7,242 bases of DNA from Acidobacteriota bacterium (lineage in GTDB: Bacteria > Acidobacteriota > Terriglobia > 20CM-2-55-15): assembly GCA_003222755.1 (NCBI GenBank), contig QHXA01000174.1:4718-11959 (forward strand). Reading direction: 5' to 3'. Below are positions 1 to 7,000 of this stretch, in pieces; the stretch's first letter is position 1; each line of letters opens with the position of its first letter. Position numbers and translations under genes: made by a program. Below the pieces are notes generated by a model. It did not search any database. It saw only the letters and a program-made list of their open reading frames with translations, and was not told the DNA's origin.

Positions 1-336
1 ATAAGACCATGCGGCGTTTTCCGCCACTTTCGGGCCGGCTTTCACGATGTACCAGGAAGCTTCACCGAGCGTCTCGTTCTGAGTGCGGTAACTCGTGGGT
101 GTCAGGCGATCCATTCGCACATCTTCCTTAGGAAAGTAGTAGGCCGGCGTGCCGCGCCCCAGCATGATCAACGCCCGCCGGCTGTCGGCGATGACCTCGC
201 CGCCAAACCTGACGCGAATCCACTTCGGACTCAGCTCCGTGTGCAACTGGCGTGTGACTGGTACCGGAGCGTTTTGAGCAGCGTAAACGGCGCCGCCGCC
301 CATCATGCTGATCATTTCTCGTCGAGAAAGTGCCAT
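1..336 (-). CDS. DUF427-domain protein with Tat-like leader (3' end beyond window)
   Basis: Reading leftward from ATG 336-334 the frame stays open to base 1, giving 112 residues with the C-terminus cut off. Residues 37-112 match the DUF427 family (PF04248): RVRFGGEVIADS (41-52), the PAYYFPKEDV block (64-73), and the near-terminal AENAAWSY (105-112), which in the family normally continues into a Pro-rich end. The biochemical role of DUF427 is not established. The usual 'CPYKG'-like stretch is replaced by NETLGEA (87-93), so this is a divergent member. The first 21 residues begin MALSRREMIS followed by MMGGGAVYAA, which looks like a twin-arginine export leader with cleavage near residue 20; most DUF427 proteins I know of are cytoplasmic, so this is unusual. 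The start is fixed by an excellent GGAGG six bases upstream. It lies 11 nt downstream of the TonB receptor stop, implying co-transcription. The domain is confident; export is inferred. Confidence 0.85.
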   Translation of the reverse strand, partial: MALSRREMISMMGGGAVYAAQNAPVPVTRQLHTELSPKWIRVRFGGEVIADSRRALIMLGRGTPAYYFPKEDVRMDRLTPTSYRTQNETLGEASWYIVKAGPKVAENAAWSY

Positions 337-342
337 CTGATC

Positions 343-347
343 CCTCC
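343..347 (-). promoter_or_regulatory. Ribosome-binding site of the DUF427 gene, abutting the receptor stop codon
   Basis: On the minus strand the sequence reads TAAGGAGGGATCAGATG: the receptor TAA stop (350-348) runs straight into a consensus GGAGG, six bases before the ATG at 336. This decides the DUF427 start over later in-frame ATGs (codons 8, 11 and 12). It also suggests that ribosomes terminating on the receptor can re-initiate on the downstream gene. Confidence 0.8.
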
Positions 348-3047
348 TTAAAAAAACCAACGCGCAAACAGCCGGAGCTGGCGCGGCTCAGGTCTGAGAT
401 TCATCTGTAGAAAGTTAGGTGCATTGAAAACGGTGCTTTGAATATCAGGGCCGCCCTGCTCCTGCAATGCATTTTTTGTTTCGCCTGCAAGCTCGAGGCG
501 TCGCGGGCCCTCGCGAAAGAAAATCTTCGTGATTCGCACGTGCATGTACTGCTCGCTTTCGGTGCGGTACTTCGATCCGGCGGCTTCCAGGCTGATCGAC
601 CGCGTGCCTTGTGGCAGCCGCACCGGTGCCGTCGAAGCGACGGCAGTTCCTGAAACCGCCGTAAGATTTCCCGAGATCTGCACCGCGATTCCCGGAACTT
701 CATATGAGCCCATCAATGAGAACATGTTCGGCCGGTCGCGAGATCCCAGGCCGCCCTTCGCATTGATCAGGTCATTCGGATCTTGCCCCGCGCTACCGGA
801 GCTCAAGTCCAGACCCGTTGCCCGCTGCCGCGTGTAGCCGGCGGTGAACTGGTATCGATTCGCAAAGCGTCGGGTCGCGGTCAGTATGAAGGCTCTGTAC
901 GTCGTTCCATATCCCGCAGGGTTGGTGCGAAGGAATATCCGGTCCGCCGGCCGGTTCAGCAACGGAAGAACGGTGAGTGTCTGGCCATTCGCCAGCGTCA
1001 CTTGCTGCTGACCATACGTACCGCCGATGTCGCGCCAGCCGAGTTGGTTGGCGCTGCGTTTGTAGATGACATTCACACCAATGGCCAGATTGTTTGCGAC
1101 CTCACGATCGGCACCGAGCGCGAACTGGTCGGTATAGGGGGCCTGCATGTTGGGATCGATCCGAATCTGTGTGCGCGGATCGGTGACGGAGACGAGTGTG
1201 GTGTAGGCCGCCGTCGCGGGATCGTAGCGCATCGTTGTGGTCAGTGCGCGCCCCGGATGCAGGACCTCGAAGTCGGTCAGGAAGAGCGGCAAATAATATC
1301 GCCCGCCGACTGCGCGCAAGACCGTCTTGCCGTCGCTGGTCAGCCGGACGTTCAGACCGGCGCGCGGCGAAAACGTATTCCACGTGACGAGCTTTCCAAG
1401 TCCGGGCAGTGTTCCGATCTCGTGGAATTGGCCATCGAACTTCGGGACTTGGTCAAAGCGCCCTCCATATTTAAAAGTAAACCGGCCGATGGTCATCGAG
1501 TTTTCACCCCACAAAGCTTGCGCCTTGCTGACTGCGCCCCGCACGTCGGGCCCGACGAATTGCGCCTGATCGGGTTGGCCATTGAGGTCAAAATAGATCA
1601 CGCCGCCCGGTTGGATGTCGACGCGGTAGTCCTTGTTGCGGAAAATCTGCACGCCGTACGACAGGTCGTGGCTGACACGAGCACGCGAAATATACGTGTT
1701 CGCCTTCGCGCTGACCTCGTCGCGACGCGGCCGGAATCGCGTCGCAGTGAAATTGCCGCTTTGAATGCCGGTGACTTGATCGCGGTGTGCAGGCGTTGTC
1801 AAATCCTCGAAGAATCCGATGCGATTCGATCCGCCCTGGGTGATGTTGTAATGCGCCGTAAAAACGGTCCGGTTGCTGATCGTCCACGTCAGCTGAGACC
1901 CCCAGTTGCCGTCTAGGGTGGCGTTGCCCTGCGAATGCTGAAGCGTCGCGATTGGACGCATCGGAGTAGTGAACTGTGGATTCACGGTGCCGAAGATCTC
2001 CGCATAGAACGACTGTTGGAACTGCAACCTGTCGTTGATCTTCCAGTTCACCTTCGTGTTGATGTCGGTGATCATGTCGAGGAACTTTTCATTTTCCGGC
2101 GGCTCCGGATCGCCCGGGCTCGAACCGGAGCGCGCGCGATAAATCAAACCGCCGAAGAACCACAATCGATCGCGGAGGATCGGACCGCCAATGTGGCCGG
2201 ACATGTCGCGATACTTGTACCATCTGAGACCGGTTTTGACGCCCGGAGCGCAGCGCGCGCACGGCAGCAGCGTCGGTTTGCTCGTCAGTTTATCCGGTGA
2301 CCAGTAGCCGGATACGTCGCCATGAAACCGGTTTGTGCCTGTCTTGCTGATGAGCTGAAGCACACCGCCGCCGGCGGCCTGATATTCGGCCGATGCGCCT
2401 AGTGTCGTGGCGCTGATCTCTTGCGCGCTGTCGAAATCACCCAAGAGCCACGACCCGCCGGTAGAAGCATTGTTGATCGAAACACCGTCGGACAGAATTG
2501 TCGTCTCGTTGCTGTTGGATCCCATCACGGTGACCTGGAATACGCGGTTGTAGCTGTTGGTCGTCACACCGGGCAGCATTGCCATATAGGCCTGCACGCC
2601 GTACCGTTCGCTCGCCGCTGCCTCGAGTTGTACGGAAGGGATCGAGTTCTGAATGCCGGCGGTGCGCACGTCAACTACCGGCGCCTGGCCGCTTACCGTG
2701 ATTTCGGAAGCTGCGCTCGCAACTTTCAGCGTCACAACGCGCTCGATAGTGCCTGAGGCGACGACCCGGAGATCCGTCTCCTCATACTCGCCGAATCCGG
2801 GCAACTCCACCGTCAGCAGATACATGCCAGGCTGAAGTCCAGTCAATCGATACTCGCCACGCTCATTCGTCACCGCACTCTGCGCGGGCAGGCCGGGCGA
2901 CGCGACTGCCACAGTTACACCCGGCAATACCGCCCTCGACTCGTCGTGTACGATTCCGATGATGTTGCCGGTCGTGATCTGTGCCGGCAATGCACCGGCT
3001 CCGATAATGAATACGATAAAAAGACGTACAGCTCTACGAAGATCCAC
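348..3047 (-). CDS. Oar-like TonB-dependent outer-membrane receptor, 899 aa
   Basis: This is an outer-membrane, TonB-energised receptor; the substrate cannot be told from sequence. A signal peptide covers about residues 1-23 (Arg-rich start, hydrophobic LFIVFIIGAGAL, likely cleavage after PAQ). Residues 24-110 form a carboxypeptidase-regulatory-like beta-sandwich (GIVHDESRAVLPGVTV, TNERGEYRLTGLQPGMYLL). About 120-245 is the plug, with ETTILSDGVSINN (181-193) and the family signature ISKTGTNRFHGDV (233-245). The barrel runs to the C-terminus, including HIGGPILRDRLWFFGG (285-300) and a SPRAGLNV strand, and ends in the aromatic RWFF expected for barrel assembly. At 899 residues it is on the short side for Oar-like receptors (commonly about 1000-1200). 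The GTG start at 3047 is the only one keeping the signal peptide, because an in-frame TGA lies at 3053-3051. It heads an apparent operon with the DUF427 gene. It has a CARC cysteine pair (C263, C266) early in the barrel. Confidence 0.95.
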   Translation of the reverse strand: MDLRRAVRLFIVFIIGAGALPAQITTGNIIGIVHDESRAVLPGVTVAVASPGLPAQSAVTNERGEYRLTGLQPGMYLLTVELPGFGEYEETDLRVVASGTIERVVTLKVASAASEITVSGQAPVVDVRTAGIQNSIPSVQLEAAASERYGVQAYMAMLPGVTTNSYNRVFQVTVMGSNSNETTILSDGVSINNASTGGSWLLGDFDSAQEISATTLGASAEYQAAGGGVLQLISKTGTNRFHGDVSGYWSPDKLTSKPTLLPCARCAPGVKTGLRWYKYRDMSGHIGGPILRDRLWFFGGLIYRARSGSSPGDPEPPENEKFLDMITDINTKVNWKINDRLQFQQSFYAEIFGTVNPQFTTPMRPIATLQHSQGNATLDGNWGSQLTWTISNRTVFTAHYNITQGGSNRIGFFEDLTTPAHRDQVTGIQSGNFTATRFRPRRDEVSAKANTYISRARVSHDLSYGVQIFRNKDYRVDIQPGGVIYFDLNGQPDQAQFVGPDVRGAVSKAQALWGENSMTIGRFTFKYGGRFDQVPKFDGQFHEIGTLPGLGKLVTWNTFSPRAGLNVRLTSDGKTVLRAVGGRYYLPLFLTDFEVLHPGRALTTTMRYDPATAAYTTLVSVTDPRTQIRIDPNMQAPYTDQFALGADREVANNLAIGVNVIYKRSANQLGWRDIGGTYGQQQVTLANGQTLTVLPLLNRPADRIFLRTNPAGYGTTYRAFILTATRRFANRYQFTAGYTRQRATGLDLSSGSAGQDPNDLINAKGGLGSRDRPNMFSLMGSYEVPGIAVQISGNLTAVSGTAVASTAPVRLPQGTRSISLEAAGSKYRTESEQYMHVRITKIFFREGPRRLELAGETKNALQEQGGPDIQSTVFNAPNFLQMNLRPEPRQLRLFARWFF

Positions 3048-3147
3048 CCTTCAACCGCCTCCACCGCAATAATCATTCAGAAAAAACAGGCACAGCGAAA
3101 CAAAAATCTTTGAGCGATGGCTCCAGTCGTAACAGAATCACTTTATC
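3048..3147. promoter_or_regulatory. Divergent intergenic region with weak promoter candidates on both strands
   Basis: This 100-bp gap separates divergent starts and is visibly richer in A/T than its surroundings (A-runs at 3081-3086 and 3102-3106), so it must hold the receptor promoter and probably that of the binding-protein gene. Plus strand: TTGAGC (3110-3115), 17-bp spacer, CAGAAT (3133-3138); transcription would begin about 3145, almost on the GTG at 3148. Minus strand: TTGTTT (3103-3098), 17-bp spacer, CTGAAT (3080-3075), placing a start near 3068 with a leader of about 20 nt that includes the GGAGG. Each box matches sigma-70 consensus at only three or four of six positions, so the location of the region is firm but the exact boxes are tentative. 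I see no clear operator palindrome. Confidence 0.35.
3058..3062 (-). promoter_or_regulatory. Ribosome-binding site of the 899-aa receptor
   Basis: GGAGG lies ten bases upstream of the GTG at 3047, slightly longer than ideal spacing. With the in-frame TGA at 3053-3051 it supports GTG 3047 as the true start. A second weaker candidate, GAAGG at 3048-3052, touches the start codon and is too close to act. Confidence 0.55.
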
Positions 3148-3944
3148 GTGTTGAGATTCAGTTCCTGCCAGGCGGAGATTGCCGACGAGTTCTGCAAAAG
3201 ACTGGCCGAATTCATCGGTGAGAAATTATCGATACCGACGGAATTCATCGGCGACATCCCATGGCAGGAAAGAGAACGGCTGCTCGATCGCGGTGAAATC
3301 CAGGTCTGCTGGATTTGCGGTCTCCCTTACGTCCGAAAAAAATACGACACTGAACATGGAGTTCGACTGCTCGCTGCATCCGTGATGAGGCATCCGCGCT
3401 ACGGCGCGCAACCTGTTTATTATTCCGACGTCATCGTTCGCGCCGACAGTTGTATTCTTTCGAAGACCTGCGCGGCAAAAGCTGGGCATATAACGAAACT
3501 GGATCGCATTCCGGTTACAACCTGGTCCGCTATCATCTGGCGACGACAGGATTCGGCGCCGATTACTTCGCCCGCCTTGTGGAATCCGGTTCTCACGAAA
3601 GTTCGCTTCGAATGCTCCTGGATCAGGGAATCGATGCGGCCGCGATCGACAGCACTGTTCTGGAAATGGAATTCACCAAGAATCCCTCGCTTGCCGGAAG
3701 CGTCCGGACGATCACGATCCTCGGACCTAGTCCCTCGCCGCCATGGGTCGTCCACGACACGGTCCCGAGAACCATTCAGAGCGCGCTGCGTCGTGAGTTT
3801 CTTTCGATGCACAACGACTCGCGCGGCCGTCAGATCTTGAACTCTGCCGGCATGCTGCGTTTCGCCGATGTTTCGGATGGCGAATACGATCCCATTCGCG
3901 AGATGGACCGCGTCGCGGCAACCGTCCCCTGGCCCCTACCTTGA
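3148..3944 (+). pseudogene. PhnD/SsuA-type substrate-binding protein, broken by a one-base frameshift near 3450
   Basis: Two adjacent plus-strand frames together encode one protein of about 265 residues resembling periplasmic phosphate/phosphite/phosphonate-binding proteins (PhnD-like, PF12974 type). The first part runs from GTG 3148 and contains LRFSSCQAEIADEF, IPWQERERLLDRGEIQVCWI and VYYSDVIVRADS. At about 3446-3453 the homology leaves this frame and resumes in the -1 frame with SFEDLRGKSWAYNETGSHSG, then IDAAAIDSTVLEMEF, LGPSPSPPWVV and a C-terminal YDPIREM, stopping with TGA 3942-3944. The join GACAGT|TGTATTC is one base short and has no canonical slippery heptamer, which fits a deletion or a sequencing error rather than programmed frameshifting. 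The unshifted frame would run through unrelated residues to 3840. An in-frame TAA at 3130 limits the start; GTG 3148 has no visible Shine-Dalgarno. The protein starts directly at the first domain strand with no signal peptide, and no permease or ATPase gene is adjacent, so ligand and role are unknown. Family assignment is fairly sure; pseudogene status depends on the base call. Confidence 0.8.
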
Positions 3945-3956
3945 CGCTGCCACACG

Positions 3957-3980
3957 GGCCCATCGGGGAATCGATGGGCT
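3957..3980. terminator. GNRA-loop hairpin between convergent genes, possible bidirectional terminator
   Basis: GCCCATCG (3958-3965) pairs perfectly with CGATGGGC (3972-3979). G-U pairs on both sides (3957/3980 and 3966/3971) leave a GGAA tetraloop of the GNRA type. It sits in the 57-bp gap between the binding-protein stop (3944) and the receptor stop (4002), where both transcription units must end. There is no T-run after the stem on either strand, so it is not a canonical intrinsic terminator; it may stabilise 3' ends or work with Rho. Confidence 0.45.
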
Positions 3981-4001
3981 GCGGAGAAGAAGAGCGGTCA
4001 C

Positions 4002-7000
4002 TCAGAACACGTACTTCAGCGCCACCTGCATAATTCGCGGATCTCCGGATCCGAGGATCTTTCCGAAGTTCACGCTATTGAGCGAGGTCACGGGGTTATT
4101 CAAGTTCACGAGGTTCGGAACGTTGAACGCTTCCCAGCGGAACTGAACCGACTGGCGTTCGCGAAGCTGGAATGACCTGGTGAGGCCCATGTCGATTTGC
4201 GTACTTCGCGGTCCGCGGATACTCATTGCACCCATATTGCCGTATGTGCCGTTGTTGGGTATACCAAAGGCGTTCGGGTTGAGCCACTGCAACGGACTTT
4301 TATCAGGCATGAAGGGATCAGCGAGAAGTTGGTTGCCTCGCTGGCCGCCGGCGCCGGTCAATGCGCGATCGGTGCCGGCGGTCACATCGAAATACTGTCC
4401 GGCCATCAGCTTCACAATCGCGGAGATCTGCCAGTTGCTGAACAGCATCTTCATCGTGGTGTTCGAAAATGCCGGCGTTTGATAAACCGCCGACGTGTTA
4501 AACGTCTGCCGGCGATCCGAACCGCAGTTGCCGCGGCTCGATGATCGATCGCCCGGAATCACATACTCGGCTGCAGTCTGTGAAGTCTTCACGATATCCG
4601 CAATGCAGTGCGACCACGTGTAATTCGCCGATACATTCAATCCCTTCGCGGCGCGCCGTTGCACCGACAACAGTATGCCGTGGTAATTGCCTGTGCCGCC
4701 GTCATCCAGTCCGCTGATCGCGCCGTAATACTGGCCCTCCTTTGGGTTCGCGAGGTTCAACACGCGGCGCGCTTGAATATTTCCCAAACTCGAGCATGGG
4801 TTCGTAGTCACGCCATTGAGCACGCAACTCCCGGCAATGTACACCGCCGGATTCAAGGCACCCCCCGTCCACATATGAATAATGTTCGTGCCGACGTATG
4901 AGGCGGAAACGAGCACATTATTTCCGACCTCTTGTTGGATGGCGACATTCCACTGATTCTGATAAGTCGGCTTCGCATGCGGAGTGAAAGCGTAGTACGA
5001 ACCGGCCAGTGGGAATATGTAATCCTTCGTGACGTTGACCGGAAAAGGATCGCCGCCTGGGAAATTTGCCCAAGGATCCGCAAAGCTGGCCGGGTTTTGG
5101 ACCGTAACGCTGTTTCCGTTTGGCGGCGAACTGCTGTAGCCGCCGTATGTCGTCAAGTTCGGCCGGTTATAGAAAATTCCATACGCGGCGCGAATGGAGG
5201 TCTTGCCTTTGCCGGTTGGATCCCAGGCGAGTCCGAGACGGGGCGCGAACTCCGCCATTCGATGGAAGCCGACGCGGCGGCCGCCCGGCATTCCTGCGTC
5301 CCCCGGGAATTTCAATCCTGCCGGCGCATTCGGAAAAACCGTGCTCTTCACGCCTGCGTCGAATGCAGAGCGATCAAAATAGCTGAGGCCGATGTCGTCC
5401 ACGTAAACGGGCAGGTAAGGTTCCCATCGTAATCCCGGATTCAAGGTCAGGCGCGGTGTCAGTTTCCACGAATCCTGCAGGTACAATCCGGCAAAGTTCA
5501 ACCGGTAATAGAACAAGCCGGGAGATCCTTGCTGGAATGAACTCGGCCTGCCGAGCAGAAAATCGACAAGGCCTATGCCTTGCCCTCCGTTTGTTCCATT
5601 GAATGTCACTGGGGCTGTGGAAAAAACCATGGATAGCGCATTCAACTGCTGATGAATCCAGCTGCCGCCAAATCCGATTTGATGGTTTCCCCGGATCATG
5701 CTGATGTCTTCGGCAAACTGAAACGCCGTCGTGTTGTATTGGCTGAACGTGCCGTTATTCGTTCCTGAAATGAAACCGTTCGTGACACTGATGCGAAGTG
5801 TCGAGGGCTTGTACAGATATGCTTTGACACCGAACTCACTGAGGTCGGGAAACTCCGGCGGCTTCTTCACGATATTGGTTCGATTCACGCTGCCGCGGAA
5901 GCTGGCCACGGTGCCAGGGCCAATCAGGTACGTATCGCCAAGAACAAATTGATACACACGCAGAGGCGAGGGACCCGCATCCAATGTCAGAATATTCTTG
6001 CCGTCGTACTGACTCGCCTGATCGAGTCGCGAAAAATTGAAGCGGCCGAACACCGAATGCTTCTCACTCATCTGATAATCCATTCGAGCCGGCACCAGGT
6101 ATTCGTTGCTCTTGTTTATTTTTGCGTAGTAAACCTTGCCGCAAGAATCGGTGGTCACGGGCAATCGCTTCTGGAAAGCCACTGCCGGCGCTGAAAACAA
6201 GGATGGCGAAATTTTGTTATCGACGAACGGGCCGGCCAAAGCGAGTTGCCTGCCACCAGGAGCACACTGCGGTGATGTGGCGACGGTGAAATCACCGGCC
6301 ATCATCGCCGGTGTCGGCACGTACCCGAAAGATTCGGATGGCGCGGCGCGAACGGTCGTCTCTTGAAAGCCGGCGAAGAAAAACAACTTGTTCTGGAGGA
6401 TCGGCCCGCCGATCGTACCACCGAACTGATTCCGCTTTAGTGGATCACGGGCCGGCGCGAACGAATTTCGAGCATTGAAAATTTTGTTGCGCACAAATTC
6501 GAACAGGTCGCCGTGGAATTGATTGGTGCCGGATTTCGTGACGGCGTTGACTGCCGCCGAGGAGTATGTGCCGTATTGCGCGGACAATCCGCTGGTCTCG
6601 ACCTTGAATTCTTGTAACGCATCCGGAAAGGGAATGGGCAAGTTCAGGCCGTTGTATGGATCATTGATGTTCGCGCCATCCAAATTGTATGCGACGCCGG
6701 TGGACAATCCGCCGGCCACGGCAACCTGGATGGTCGGGTAATTGCGCGTTGTCGTACTCGTGGCGCCAGTCCCAGGCGTGGCCATTCCCGACAGGAAAAT
6801 CAGTTCGGTCGCCTGACGGCCGTTCAGCGGCAATTCCAGCACGCGCTGGTTATCGATGACGCGGCCGACGCCGGTCGTCTGCGTTTCGACCAAAGCAGCG
6901 TTGGCTTGCACTTCGACCTGTTCCGAGATCTGACCAAGCGCGAGCGTCACATTGACGGCAACGCTGTCGTTGACCTGAAGAACGATTCCCGTTTGCACAT

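Noticed and set aside
128..367. 79-codon minus-strand open frame near the left end
   Set aside because: It overlaps, in another frame, the DUF427 coding sequence, which has recognisable motifs and a perfect ribosome-binding site.
783..1916. 377-codon plus-strand open frame opposite the first receptor
   Set aside because: It is entirely antisense to a receptor with clear domain signatures. Its translation shows no family motif or credible start signal, and long antisense frames are expected in GC-biased coding DNA.
3117..3221. Short frame from ATG 3117 as an alternative N-terminus for the binding protein
   Set aside because: It encodes about 34 residues with no signal-peptide character and stops at TGA 3219-3221. 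The homology to the PhnD-like family lies in the GTG 3148 frame.
3446..3456. Programmed -1 ribosomal frameshift site
   Set aside because: The junction AGTTGTATTCT has no X-XXY-YYZ heptamer, and I saw no downstream stem placed to stimulate slippage. A plain one-base loss is simpler.
3420..3812. 130-codon minus-strand frame opposite the frameshifted gene
   Set aside because: Both plus-strand pieces carry conserved family motifs through this interval; the minus frame shows none.
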